NCBI RefSeq assembly: GCF_016743815.1
Contig: NZ_CP061035.1
Location: 3,655,001-3,719,000 of the forward strand
DNA: 64,000 bases
Source of the DNA: Sphingomonas aliaeris
GTDB taxonomy: Bacteria; Pseudomonadota; Alphaproteobacteria; Sphingomonadales; Sphingomonadaceae
Direction of reading: 5' to 3'
The notes under the pieces were generated by a model. That model was not told where the DNA came from. It did not search any database and worked only from the letters and a program-made list of their open reading frames with translations. Shown piece by piece: positions 17,234-27,194 of the stretch. Position 1 is the first letter of the stretch. Each line of letters starts with the position of its first letter. The position numbers were made by a program, and so were the translations under genes.

Positions 17234-17312
17234 CGCCGCGGCCGCTCTCGCCCCCGTCCTCCCGGAACAGCATCCTGTCGAACCGCTCCCGGCCACCCTA
17301 TATCGGCCGGAC

Positions 17313-19730
17313 ATGATTCTGCCCGCCCCCATTACCGACTGGTTCGCCGCCAAGGGCTGGTCCCCGCGCCGCCACCAGCTGGAGATGCTCGACGTCGCGC
17401 GCGCGGGGCGTCACGGCCTGCTCGTCGCAACGACCGGCGCGGGCAAGACGCTCGCCGGCTTCCTCCCCACGCTCGCCGAACTGATCGAACGCCCGACGCC
17501 GAAGGGCGGCAGCGGCCTGCACACATTGTACGTCTCGCCCCTGAAAGCACTGGCGGTCGACGTGCAGCGCAACCTGATCACGCCGATCGAGGAGATGGGC
17601 CTCGACATCCGGGTCGAGACGCGCACCGGCGACACGCCCAGCGACCGCAAGGCGCGGCAACGGATCAAGCCGCCGCAGATCCTGCTGACCACCCCCGAAT
17701 CGCTCAGTCTGCTGCTCAGCTACCCCGACAGCATGCTGATGTTCGAAGGGCTCCGGACGATCGTGGTGGACGAGGTGCACGCCTTCGCCACCGGCAAGCG
17801 CGGCGACCTGCTCAGCCTGTGCATGGCGCGGTTGCAGCATATCGCGCCCGCGCTGCGCCGCGTCGCTCTGTCCGCCACGGTCGACGATACGGACGGCTAT
17901 CGCGCCTGGCTCGCGCCCGATGGCGACATCGATCAGGTGATGTTGGTGAAGGGCGAGAACGGCGCCGATCCCAATATCGCGATCCTGCTGCCCGAGGGCC
18001 GCGTGCCGTGGTCCGGCCATTCGGGCCGCTATGCCGCCGAACAGGTCATGGCCGAGATCGAGACGCACAAGACGTCGATCGTCTTCTGCAACACGCGCAG
18101 CCTCGCCGAACTGATCTTTCAGGATCTGTGGAAGGTCAATGCGATGAGCCTGCCGATCGGCGTCCACCACGGATCGCTCAGCCTGGAGGCGCGGCGCAAG
18201 GTGGAGGGCGCGATGGCGGCGGGCAAGCTGCGTGGCCTCGTCGCCACCGCCAGCCTCGATCTCGGCGTCGACTGGGGCGATGTCGATCTGGTCATCCAGA
18301 TGGGCGCGCCGAAGGGGTCGTCGCGTCTGCTGCAACGCATCGGCCGGTCCAATCACCGGCTCGACGAACCGTCCGAGGCGGTGCTCGTCCCCGGCAACCG
18401 CTTCGAATATCTGGAGGCGCGCGCCGCTTTGGACGCGGTCGAGGCGGGCGAGCTGGATCCCGACATCTTCCGCCCCGGCGGACTGGACGTGCTGGCCCAG
18501 CATATCATGGCCTGTGCCTGCGCCGCGCCGTTCCGGGAGGCGGAGATGCTGGACGAGATCCGCTCGGCGCTTCCCTATTCCGCGCTGACGGAGGAGACGT
18601 TCAGCCGCGTGCTCGGCTTCATCCGCGACGGCGGCTATGCGTTGAAGGCGTACGACAAGTTCCGCCGCCTGACGCAGGATGCGGACGGCACATGGCGCGT
18701 CAGCCACCCCAAGTTCATCGCGCAACACCGCCTCAACGCGGGCATCATCGTCGAGGCGACGATGCTGACGGTGCGGTTCAAGAACGGCCGCAGCCTCGGC
18801 AAGGTGGAGGAAGGGTTCGCCGCGACGCTGACCAATGGCGACACCTTCTTCTTCGCCGGCATGAGCCTGGAAGTGATCGGTATCAGCACGGAGGATCTGC
18901 TCGTCCGCGCCACCGCCCGCCCGGCGCGCATCCCGACCTATGGCGGCGCGCGTATGCCGCTATCGACCAATCTGGCGGACCGGGTGCGCGGTTTCCTCGC
19001 CGAACCCGGCGAATGGCACCGCTTCCCCGACGACGTGCGCGAATGGCTGGAGGTGCAGGCCAAACGCTCGACCCTGCCCAAACCCGGCCAGTTGCTGGTC
19101 GAGACGTTCCCGCACGAAAACCGGCATTACATGATCGCCTACAGCTTCGAAGGCTGGAACGCGCACCAGTCGCTCGGCATGCTCGTCACGCGGCGGATGG
19201 AGACGCTGGGTCTGAAGCCGCTCGGCTTCGTGTCGAACGACTATGCGCTGGCCTGTTACGGGCTCACGCCGATCACCGATCCGGCAGCCCTGTTCTCGTC
19301 CGATATCCTGGAGGACGAATTCGTCGACTGGGTGCAGCAATCCCACCTGCTCAAACGCGCCTTCCGCGAGGTCGCCGTGATCGGCGGTCTGGTCGAGCGG
19401 CAGCATCCGGGCAAGCGCAAGACGGGCAAGCAGGTCACCTTCTCGACCGACCTGATCTACGACGTGCTGCGCAAATACGAACCCGGCCATCTGCTGATGG
19501 AAGCCGCCTGGGCGGATGCGCGCGCTCGCATGACCGATGTCGGCCGTCTCGCCAGCCTGCTCGACCGCGCCGCCGAGACGATGCTGCACGTCGACCTCCC
19601 CCGCGTCTCCCCCCTCGCCGTTCCCGTCCTGACGCTGATCGGCCGCGAAAAGGTCGCCACCGGCACCGCCGACGACGCCCTGCTGATCGAGGCGGAGGCA
19701 CTCGCCGAGGAAGCGATGCGGCTGGATTAG
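17313..19730 (+). CDS. Ligase-associated DNA damage response DEXH box helicase (Lhr-Core type)
   Basis: About 805 residues from ATG 17313 (an in-frame GTG 17217 would add 32). Superfamily 2 core: Walker A ATTGAGKT, motif Ib TTPESLS, DEVH box, SAT motif LSATVDD, helicase C with VATASLDLGVDWGDVDLVIQ (20 residues) and QRIGRSNHR. A winged-helix and Lhr-specific C-terminal region follow. It unwinds DNA with 3'-5' polarity in characterised relatives. Typically encoded next to PdeM; here PdeM is 6 kb downstream, beyond an IS30 element and three genes. Confidence 0.93.
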   Translation: MILPAPITDWFAAKGWSPRRHQLEMLDVARAGRHGLLVATTGAGKTLAGFLPTLAELIERPTPKGGSGLHTLYVSPLKALAVDVQRNLITPIEEMGLDIRVETRTGDTPSDRKARQRIKPPQILLTTPESLSLLLSYPDSMLMFEGLRTIVVDEVHAFATGKRGDLLSLCMARLQHIAPALRRVALSATVDDTDGYRAWLAPDGDIDQVMLVKGENGADPNIAILLPEGRVPWSGHSGRYAAEQVMAEIETHKTSIVFCNTRSLAELIFQDLWKVNAMSLPIGVHHGSLSLEARRKVEGAMAAGKLRGLVATASLDLGVDWGDVDLVIQMGAPKGSSRLLQRIGRSNHRLDEPSEAVLVPGNRFEYLEARAALDAVEAGELDPDIFRPGGLDVLAQHIMACACAAPFREAEMLDEIRSALPYSALTEETFSRVLGFIRDGGYALKAYDKFRRLTQDADGTWRVSHPKFIAQHRLNAGIIVEATMLTVRFKNGRSLGKVEEGFAATLTNGDTFFFAGMSLEVIGISTEDLLVRATARPARIPTYGGARMPLSTNLADRVRGFLAEPGEWHRFPDDVREWLEVQAKRSTLPKPGQLLVETFPHENRHYMIAYSFEGWNAHQSLGMLVTRRMETLGLKPLGFVSNDYALACYGLTPITDPAALFSSDILEDEFVDWVQQSHLLKRAFREVAVIGGLVERQHPGKRKTGKQVTFSTDLIYDVLRKYEPGHLLMEAAWADARARMTDVGRLASLLDRAAETMLHVDLPRVSPLAVPVLTLIGREKVATGTADDALLIEAEALAEEAMRLD

Positions 19731-19755
19731 GGTGAGTCGCCCGATACCCCACTCT

Positions 19756-19833
19756 CCGTTCGTTTCGAGCGAAGTCGAGAAACCGTGGCATTCGTCCTGT
19801 CGCCTGTCTTTCGACTGCGCTCGAAACGAACGG
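19756..19833. repeat. REP doublet, family A
   Basis: CCGTTCGTTTCGAGCGAAG continuing GTCGAGAAACC-like (19756-19784) and an inverted partner (19809-19833) ending CTCGAAACGAACGG. The same element recurs at 51116, 51356, 51407 and 57321. Each copy folds on itself through TTCGAGCGAA-type dyads. Confidence 0.75.
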
Positions 19834-19884
19834 AGATGGCTGCAGGAACCCAGTCCATGAATGGGAGCGGAAACACACACTCCT

Positions 19885-19953
19885 CCGTTCGTCCTGAGCC
19901 TTTCGAAGGACGTGCGCCACGGACAGGTGCTTCGACAGGCTTGGCACGAACGG
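19885..19953. repeat. REP doublet, family B
   Basis: CCGTTCGTCCTGAGCCTTTC then GAAGGACG (19885-19912), followed 14 bp later by the inverted copy GTGCTTCGACAGGCTTGG then CACGAACGG (19927-19953). Same layout as the doublets at 51198, 57171 and 57438. Confidence 0.75.
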
Positions 19954-19982
19954 CTGGAGAGAGCCGGGACAACTCCAAACCC

Positions 19983-20059
19983 GTCATTCCCGCGCAGGCG
20001 GGAATCCATAATCATGACACACGAACCCGACACACCAGCGCCAGCCACTATGGATTCCC
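19983..20059. repeat. REP doublet, family C, second arm cut by the IS30 element
   Basis: GTCATTCCCGCGCAGGCGGG then AATCCATA (19983-20010) is a full arm. TATGGATTCCC (20049-20059) begins an inverted arm that continues after the insertion sequence as CCCGCGCGGGAATGACG. An uninterrupted copy is at 48581-48614. Confidence 0.7.
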
Positions 20060-21110
20060 TGGACTCACGAAAGAAGTGCACCACTGCTAGGGTGGTAGTG
20101 CGATGGGGCGAAGATACAGGCAGCTCAGCCTAGACGAGCGGATCGAGATTGCGCGGTTGCATGCCGCCGGGCTGTCGGATCGTGCGATAGCGGCGGCGAT
20201 CGGCCGGGATCATACGACGATCGGTCGCGAGCGGCGGCGCAACAGCCAGCGGACGAAGGTCTGGGATGGGGGCTATGCCCCGGCGCGGGCGCATGCGCTG
20301 GCGGCACGGCGGCGGCGCTGGGACGGCCGCTTCAAGCTGGTACGCCAGCCGGACCTGCGAGAGATCGTGAGGAAAGGCCTTGCGATGGGACATTCCCCCG
20401 AACAGATCGCCGGCCGGCTGGCGCGTGATGCTGGTCGCACCGTGATCAGCCATGAGTCAATCTATCGCTACGTCTATCACCGCTCGGCGCAGAAAGACCA
20501 TTGGCACCGCCTGCTGCCCCGCGCGAAGTTCAGGCGCGGGCGATATGCACGCCGCGGCGGCAGTCCGGCCAGCTTCATCCAGCACCGTATACCCCTGTCC
20601 GAACGGCCCGCAGAGGCCGACCGGCGCGACCAGCCGGGCCACTGGGAGGCCGACTACATGCTGTTCGCCCGATACGGCCACAACATCCTCGTCATGCACG
20701 AACGACAACCCGCTTCACCATCCTCGACAAGCCACCGCACCGCAAAGGCGCCTTGACCGCCAGCCGTATCGCAGCGCGGCTCGGCGCCATCCCCCGCGAC
20801 ATGCGGCGCACCATCAGCTTCGATAATGGCACCGAATTCGCCGAGCATCATCGCCTGCGCGATCGTCTCGGCGTCGCCACCTTCTTCTGCGATGTCCGCA
20901 GCCCCTGGCAAAAAGGCGGGGTCGAAAATACCATCGGACGGCTGCGCCGCGTCCTGCCCCGCAAGACCGATCTCAATACGATCACCCACCGCCAACTTTG
21001 TGCCTATGCCGAACGCCTCAACAATACCCCCCAGAAAATGCCTCGACTTCCAGACACCCGCCGAGGCATTCATCGCTCTCTCAAACGGTGCACTTCAAAC
21101 GTGAATCCAC
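20060..21110 (+). mobile_element. IS30-family insertion sequence
   Basis: About 1.05 kb, bounded by imperfect inverted repeats of about 22 bp: GGACTCACGAAAGAAGTGCA then CC on the left (20061-20082), matching the reverse complement of 21087-21108 with four mismatches. It encodes one DD33E transposase, broken by two indels. ATTCCC flanks both sides (20054-20059 and 21111-21116), fitting a six-base target duplication. The target was the family C REP palindrome. Confidence 0.8.
20103..21104 (+). pseudogene. IS30-family transposase, two frameshifts
   Basis: The N-terminal HTH (LSLDERIEIARLHAAGLSDR, then AIAAAIGRDHTTIGRE) and catalytic residues are recognisable: D in HWEADYM, D in ISFDNGTEF and E in KGGVENTIGR, with 33 residues between the last two, as in IS30. 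Frame is lost near 20704 (one base missing before ACAACCCGC) and regained at the C6 run 21027-21032 (one C too many). After it, the conserved end RKCLDFQTPAEAF and the stop at 21104 return in the first frame. As read it is inactive. The two changes could also be sequencing errors. Confidence 0.88.
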
Positions 21111-21251
21111 ATTCCCGCCCGCGCGGGAATGACGACGGCGAATGATACCAACCGCACCCTCCAATAGCCCGGTAACAGCGCCCCCGTCCGCCCATATCCC
21201 ACCCCCGATCAACCACTTGCAAAGGGTCCGGATCGGGCGCACCCTCGTGTC

Positions 21252-22172
21252 ATGACGATCGCGCCTGCCCTGGCCGCCCTGCTGCTGACCGTGTCGAACG
21301 TCGCCCGCGGCACCGAACCGGTCGCGCAGGAACCGATTGACACGACGACATCCCCGCCCCCGCCGGTGCTGACCTTTGCGGAGGTCGATGAGCGGATGAC
21401 GCTGCCGGTGACCATCTCCGGCGCCGGGCCGTACCGCTTCGTCGTCGATACCGGGGCGCAGCGCACCGTCATCTCCCGCGAACTGGCCGGTGTGCTGAAT
21501 CTCCAGCCCGGCCGGACCGTGCGGATGACGACGATGACCGGCACCGGCAGCACCGCGACCGTCATCATCCCGGTGATCACGGTCGGCGCGTTCGGCGGCA
21601 GCCGGATCGAGGCGCCGGCGCTGGAACAGGCGCATCTCGGCGCATCCGGACTGCTCGGCATCGATACGTTGCAGGATCGCGCGCTATCGATCGATTTCGA
21701 CCAGCAACGCATGACCGTCTCGCCCGCCACGCGCCGCAAATCGCTGCGCCGCGCGGCCCCGGACGAAATCGTCGTGCGCGCCAGGAGCCTGTACGGGCAA
21801 CTCGTCGTGACCGACGCCTTTTACGGGTCGATCCGCGTGCGCGTCATCCTGGATACCGGCACCCCGATCACGATGGGCAACATGGCGCTGAAACGCCGCG
21901 TGCAGCACGGCGCGATGAAGTCGATCGGGGTGATGAGCGTCACGGGCGAGACGATGCAGGTCGACTATACGCAGATCGGCGCGGTGAAGATCGGCAGCAT
22001 CGGATTCGACAATCTGCCCGTCGCCTTTGCCGATGCCGCCCCGTTCGCGCAATTCGGACTGGCGGACAAACCGGCCCTGCTGCTCGGAATGGATGCGCTG
22101 CGCCTGTTCCGCCGCGTCGATATCGATTTCCCCAACCGCGAATTGCGGCTCGCTCTGCCGCGCCGGTTCTAA
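21252..22172 (+). CDS. Retropepsin-like aspartyl protease, secreted
   Basis: 306 residues with a signal peptide (APALAALLLTVSNVARG) and two aspartyl-protease half-sites in one chain: YRFVVDTGAQRTVIS (about residue 63) and RVRVILDTGTPITMG (about 200), each followed by the hydrophobic glycine of the second motif (SGLLGIDTL and ALLLGMDAL). This two-domain pepsin-like layout in a bacterial periplasmic protein is typical of the sphingomonad/caulobacter aspartyl proteases annotated from the DTG motif. An interdomain phrase DEIVVRARS resembles the motif in the gene at 6663. Single gene; substrate unknown. Confidence 0.85.
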   Translation: MTIAPALAALLLTVSNVARGTEPVAQEPIDTTTSPPPPVLTFAEVDERMTLPVTISGAGPYRFVVDTGAQRTVISRELAGVLNLQPGRTVRMTTMTGTGSTATVIIPVITVGAFGGSRIEAPALEQAHLGASGLLGIDTLQDRALSIDFDQQRMTVSPATRRKSLRRAAPDEIVVRARSLYGQLVVTDAFYGSIRVRVILDTGTPITMGNMALKRRVQHGAMKSIGVMSVTGETMQVDYTQIGAVKIGSIGFDNLPVAFADAAPFAQFGLADKPALLLGMDALRLFRRVDIDFPNRELRLALPRRF

Positions 22173-22245
22173 CCGGTTCTTAACCCGTTGCTTTGACCGT
22201 GCGCTGCTCTACGCTGCGTCCAAATCGGTCGAAAAGGGGCAGGAC

Positions 22246-23655
22246 ATGCGGAACTTCACACGGGCAACGATGGGCGCGCTGCTGGCGTCGGTGGCGCTGC
22301 AACCCGCCGCGGCACAAACCGCGCTCACCCCGGATCAGCAGACCTTTTTCGGCCTGTACAAGGAACTGGTCGAAACCAACACGACGCTGTCGGCGGGCAG
22401 TTGCACGCAGGCCGCGGCGCAGATCGCCACGCGCCTGAAGGCGGCGGGCTTCGCGGACAAGGACATCACGCAATTCTCGGTCCCCGATCATCCGAAGGAG
22501 GGCGGTCTGGTCGCCGTGCTGGCGGGCAGCGACCGGAACGCCAAGCCGATGCTGCTGCTCGGCCATCTCGACGTGGTCGAGGCGAAGCGCGAGGATTGGG
22601 TCCGCGATCCGTTCAAGCTGATCGAGGAAGGCGGCTATTATTACGCGCGCGGCACCGTGGACGACAAGGCGATGTCCGCGGTCTGGGCCGACAGCATGAT
22701 CCGCTTCAAGCAATCCGGCTACAAACCGAAGCGCACGATCAAGCTCGCTTTGACCTGTGGCGAGGAAACCACCTTCGCGTGGAACGGGGCACAATATCTG
22801 GCGAAGGAGCGGCCAGACCTGATCGCCGCCGAATTCGTCCTGAACGAAGGTGGCGGCGGCCGCTTGAGCGACGACGGCAAGCATCAGGCGCTCGCCATGC
22901 AGGTCGGCGAGAAGGCGGCGCAGAATTATACGCTCGCCGCGACCAATCCCGGCGGGCACAGTTCGCAACCGGTGCCGGACAATGCGATCTACGAACTGGC
23001 GGACGCGATCGAGGCGATCCGGGGCTATGAATTCCCGATCAAGTTCAGCGATACGACGCGCGCGTTCTTCACCGCCACTGCGCAGACGACGCCCGCGCCG
23101 ATGAGTGCGGCGATCAAGGCGTTGCTGGCCAATCCGGCCGATGCCGCGGCGGACAAGATCGTCAGCAGCGACAAGACGATGCATTCGACGCTGCGCACCA
23201 CCTGCGTCGCGACCTTGCTGAATGCGGGCCATGCCGAAAACGCGCTGCCGCAGCGCGCCACCACCAACATCAACTGCCGCATCTTCCCGGGCGAGACGGT
23301 CGAGGCGACGGCGGCGAAGTTGCAGGAGCTGGCCGGGCCCAAGGTCAAGCTGACGATCAACCAGCCGATCCGCCCGACCGCCATCCCAACCCCGCTGGAT
23401 CCCAAGATCATGGCCCCGGCAAAGGCGATCGCGGCGAAGCATTTTCCGGGCGTGCCATTGGTGCCGCTCATGTCGACGGGGGCGACCGACGGCATCTTCT
23501 TCCAGGCGATCGGGATCCCGGTCTACGGCGTGCCCGGCATCTTCATCGACAGCGATTTCAACGGCATCCACGGCCTCAATGAACGCATCCGCGTGAAATC
23601 GCTTTACGAAGGCCGCGACTATCTGTTCGATCTCGTCAAGGCCTATGCGGGATAG
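22246..23655 (+). CDS. M20 family metallopeptidase, secreted
   Basis: About 469 residues with a signal peptide ending LQPAAAQ. Zinc ligands of the M20 carboxypeptidase/aminoacylase family: LLGHLDVVEA (H and D), RGTVDDKAMS, CGEETTF (catalytic glutamate), a glutamate in NEGGGGR and a late histidine in FNGIHGLNE. A lid dimerisation domain (about 230-350, NPGGHSSQPVPDNAIYELA) lies in the middle. It removes C-terminal amino acids or deacylates small peptides in the periplasm. Start ATG 22246 behind AAAAGGGGCAGG. Confidence 0.92.
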   Translation: MRNFTRATMGALLASVALQPAAAQTALTPDQQTFFGLYKELVETNTTLSAGSCTQAAAQIATRLKAAGFADKDITQFSVPDHPKEGGLVAVLAGSDRNAKPMLLLGHLDVVEAKREDWVRDPFKLIEEGGYYYARGTVDDKAMSAVWADSMIRFKQSGYKPKRTIKLALTCGEETTFAWNGAQYLAKERPDLIAAEFVLNEGGGGRLSDDGKHQALAMQVGEKAAQNYTLAATNPGGHSSQPVPDNAIYELADAIEAIRGYEFPIKFSDTTRAFFTATAQTTPAPMSAAIKALLANPADAAADKIVSSDKTMHSTLRTTCVATLLNAGHAENALPQRATTNINCRIFPGETVEATAAKLQELAGPKVKLTINQPIRPTAIPTPLDPKIMAPAKAIAAKHFPGVPLVPLMSTGATDGIFFQAIGIPVYGVPGIFIDSDFNGIHGLNERIRVKSLYEGRDYLFDLVKAYAG

Positions 23656-23658
23656 GCG

Positions 23659-25642
23659 CTAGACGGCGACCTGCTCGCCCAGTTCCAGCACCTTGCCCGG
23701 CGGGATGCGCAGGAAGTCCGTCGGGTCGCTGGCATTGCGTTGCAGGAACATGAAGATGTGGTCCTGCCACAGCGGCATTCCTTCCTTCGCGGCCGGTTTC
23801 AGCGTGTTTCGGCCGATAAAGTAGCTCGTCTTGGCCGGATTGAGCGCGTTCTTCACCACAGGCCCGCCAAAGCCTAGATCCGCTGGAACATCAGGGGGTT
23901 TCCATGAAGCCGTAGGTCAGGATGATGATGGCGAAGTTCTCATCCACCTTCTCCGTCTTCACGCGATCCTCGTCCGCCGCGATCGGCCGGTCCGTGGTGC
24001 GGACGCTGACGATCAGATTGCGTTCGTGCAGTACCTTGTTGTGCTTCAGATTGTGCAGCAGCGCACCCGGGGCGTTATTCGGGTTGGCGGTCAGGAACAC
24101 GGCCACGCCTTCCACGCGTTCCGGCGGGCGGCGCGCGAGTGCTGAGGCAAGATCGGCGAGCGGGATGCTCTGGCCTTCCTCGAACGCGCGAACGATCCCG
24201 CGACCGCGCACCCACGTATAGACAAGCAATCCGATCGCCGCGGCGATGACCAACGGGACCCATCCACCTTCCACCACGCGAAGAATGTTCGCCCCGAAGA
24301 ACACGCAGTCCAGCGCCAGAAACGGCAGGATCACCGCGGCCGAGAGCGGCCGTCCCCAGTTCCAGCGGTGCCGCACGACGATGTAGGCAAGACAGGTCGT
24401 CACCACCATCGTGCCCGTCACTGCGATCCCGTACGCCGCCGCCATCGCGGACGACGTTCGGAACTGCACCACCAGCACCAGCACCCCGGTCAACAACAGC
24501 CAGTTGATCGCCGGCAGATAGATCTGTCCCGCATGCCGCGCCGACGTCTGGCGGATCCGCAGCCTTGGCAACAGGCCGAGCTGGATCGCCTGTTGCGTCA
24601 GCGAATAGGCGCCGGTTATCACCGCTTGGCTGGCGATGATTGTGGCGAGTAGCGATAGCCCCACCAGCCAGGGGCGCAAACCGTCCGGCGCCATCACAAA
24701 AAACCAGTCCTGGTTGACGAACGGCCTCCCTTCCGCCTGCGCCTGTTCCAACGCGGCGAGGGCGAAGGCTCCTTGTCCTAGGTAGTTGATGCACAAGGTT
24801 GGGAAGATGAGGGTGAACCAGCCGATGCGGATCGGGAGGCGTCCGAAGTGCCCCATGTCCGCGGTGAGCGCCTCCGCGCCCGTCACCGTCAGGAACACCG
24901 CGCCCAGCACGAACAGCCCGGTGACGCCGTGGTCGGCCAGGAACATCACCCCGTAGAGCGGTGAAAAGACCCGCAGAATCGAAGGCTCGTCGGCGATGTG
25001 CCACAGCCCCAGCGCACCGATCGACAGGAACCACAGGATGCACACCGGCCCGAAAAAGGCGGACACCCGCGCCGTCCCGCGCGCCTGAATCATGAACAGG
25101 CCGATCAAAATACCGATCGTCAGGACGAGGATCGTATTATCGGTAATTGCGGTTTCCAGACCGGGAATCGTGCGCAAACCCTCGGCCGCCGACAGCACCG
25201 ACAAAGCGGGCGTGATGATCGCGTCGCCGTAGAACAGGGCCGCCCCGCTGGCCCCCAGAACGATCGCGATCAGCGAGCGGCGGCCAAGCGCGCGCCGTGC
25301 AAGCGCGGTCAGCGCGAGCACGCCGCCTTCACCCTGATTGTCGGCGCGCATCAGGAACAGCACGTATTTCACCGTGACCACGAGGATCAGCGCCCATAAC
25401 GCCAGACTGAGCACGCCCAATATCTCGCTCGGGTCGATCCCCCCCTCCGCTGTCAGCTTCAGCGCCTCGCGAAACGCGTACAGCGGGCTGGTACCGATAT
25501 CGCCGAACACGACGCCGATCGCGCCCACCGTCAGCGCGATCAGCGCGGGGCGAGGTGCCGGGGGGACATGGTTCTGCGTGGCCGGCGATGCGGCGGAATT
25601 CGTGGAGTGCGCCTGCCCTGGCGTTTCAGAAGCAGAAGACAT
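23659..25642 (-). pseudogene. kup: Potassium transporter Kup, frameshifted near the C-terminus
   Basis: Twelve membrane segments with Kup hallmarks (VVFGDIGTSPLYAFREA, GAALFYGDAIITPALSVLSA, ADMGHFGRLPIRIGW). The main frame stops after GFMETP. Dropping one C from the C5 run (plus strand G5 at 23894-23898) restores the join to DVPADLGFGGPVVKNALNP and the conserved C-terminal cytoplasmic end (RNASDPTDFLRIPPGKVLEL) with stop at 23659. Total 1984 nt, one more than 661 codons. Kup is a proton-coupled, trunk-type low-pH potassium importer. The long hydrophilic N-terminus is normal. Likely intact in the cell. Confidence 0.9.
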
Positions 25643-25753
25643 TGGATGTCGGCCTTTGATGAAGGACGGCGCGCTCTACGCCTGTTGCAGTGCAGCGCAA
25701 GCGATATAATTCAAAGCGTTGATCCATTATGACATTCGCGGCATAGCGCGGGC

Positions 25754-26413
25754 ATGGTTCCCTTTTCGTTCGCCGGGCACGATCTGCGTGCACTTCGCCA
25801 GGGCGCATTGTTCTGGCCCGCGCGCGCGGCGTTGCTGGTCGCCGACCTGCACTTCGAAAAGGCGAGCTGGTTCGCCCGGAGCGGTCAGATGCTGCCGCCC
25901 TATGACTCGATCCAGACGTTGACCGAATTGACCGATCTGGTCGCCACGACGGGTGCGCGCGAGATCTGGTGCCTGGGCGACAGCTTCCACGACAGCGCCG
26001 GATGCGACCGGCTGCCCGAACGGGCGCAGGCGTTGCTGCGCGCCTTGACCGGCGCGCATCGCTGGATGTGGATCACCGGCAACCATGATCCCCGGATCGA
26101 TCGCTGCGGTGGCGAGGTGGTGGACGAGGCCGAGGTCGATGGTCTGGTCTTGCGGCACGAGGCCGATCCGGCCGAGACGCGGCCGGAACTATCAGGACAT
26201 TTTCATCCGAAACTGCGCCTGCGCGTGCGCGGCAAACTGGTGTCGCGGCGCTGCTTCGTCACCACGCCGTCGAAGATCATCCTGCCGGCCTTCGGATCGC
26301 TGACCGGTGGCCTGGACGCCACGCATCCGGAGATCGTCCGAGCGGTCGGCGGCAGCGCACATGCCGTGATCGCGGTCGAGGATCGGTTGCTGAGGTTCCC
26401 GCTGGCCGCCTGA
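25754..26413 (+). CDS. pdeM: Ligase-associated DNA damage response endonuclease PdeM
   Basis: 219 residues, calcineurin-like metallophosphoesterase: ADLHFEK (about 30-36), LGDSFHD, ITGNHDPR and SGHFHPK. Length and the lack of any membrane segment match PdeM, which acts as a DNA endonuclease/phosphodiesterase with the helicase and ligase. In most genomes pdeM overlaps the helicase stop codon. Here it is separate, with its own upstream region, divergent from kup and convergent with msrA. Confidence 0.9.
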   Translation: MVPFSFAGHDLRALRQGALFWPARAALLVADLHFEKASWFARSGQMLPPYDSIQTLTELTDLVATTGAREIWCLGDSFHDSAGCDRLPERAQALLRALTGAHRWMWITGNHDPRIDRCGGEVVDEAEVDGLVLRHEADPAETRPELSGHFHPKLRLRVRGKLVSRRCFVTTPSKIILPAFGSLTGGLDATHPEIVRAVGGSAHAVIAVEDRLLRFPLAA

Positions 26414-26429
26414 ACCGGCGATACGGGTT

Positions 26430-27089
26430 TTACCTCGCCAGCGTGGGAAAGCCTGCCTTGAACGCCGCAAGCTTCGGCTTGTCCCACATTACGATATACG
26501 GATGCGTCGGGTTACGATCGAAGAAGTTCTGGTGATACGCCTCGGCCGGGAAGAATTGTCCGGCCTCCAGCTTCGTCACGATCGGCCGACCGAACGCACG
26601 GGTTTTTCCCAGTTGCGCGATATAGGACGCCGCTACTGCCTTTTGCGCAGGCGTCTGCGGGAAGATCGCGCTGCGATAGCTGGGGCCGGTGTCCGGGCCT
26701 TGCCGGTTCAGTTCGGTCGGGTTGTGCGCGATCGAGAAATAGACGCGCAGCAACGTGCCGTAGCTGACCTGCGCCGGATCGAAGACGATCCGGATCGCCT
26801 CGGCATGGCCGGTGCGTTCCGTGCTGACCTGATCGTAGCTCGCCGTGTCGCGCGTTCCGCCGGCATAGCCCGCCGTGACGGACTTCACGCCCTTCACATG
26901 CTCGAACACCGCCTCCATGCCCCAGAAACACCCGCCGGCCAGGACGGCGGTCTGCAAGCCTGTCGCCCTGGGGACATCCTGTGCGGCAGCGGGGATCGGA
27001 ATGGCGCGTTCCGCATTCGCAGCCCCCGACGACAAAGCGATCGCGCCCAGACCGGCGGCGGCGGCGATTGGAAGGATGAACTTCAGCAT
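26430..27089 (-). CDS. msrA: Peptide methionine sulfoxide reductase MsrA, periplasmic
   Basis: 219 residues with an N-terminal signal peptide (LPIAAAAGLGAIALSSGAANA). The MsrA active site AGGCFWGMEAVF has the nucleophilic cysteine near residue 54. The conserved YAGG, TGHAEAI and FNRPNPTHPY-like end (NPTHPYIVMW) follow. It reduces S-methionine sulfoxide in exported proteins. No MsrB is beside it. Only the one catalytic cysteine is obvious; a resolving cysteine is not seen, so recycling may rely on a thioredoxin-like partner. Confidence 0.92.
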   Translation of the reverse strand: MLKFILPIAAAAGLGAIALSSGAANAERAIPIPAAAQDVPRATGLQTAVLAGGCFWGMEAVFEHVKGVKSVTAGYAGGTRDTASYDQVSTERTGHAEAIRIVFDPAQVSYGTLLRVYFSIAHNPTELNRQGPDTGPSYRSAIFPQTPAQKAVAASYIAQLGKTRAFGRPIVTKLEAGQFFPAEAYHQNFFDRNPTHPYIVMWDKPKLAAFKAGFPTLAR

Positions 27090-27194
27090 GTCGGGCTCCT
27101 GCGTGCCGCACTGGCATAGCGGCAGGAGATCAAATGGTTATGGCCGCCCAATATACCAAGAGCGGGCAAGAGGGCGCCGATGTCAAAACGCGCG

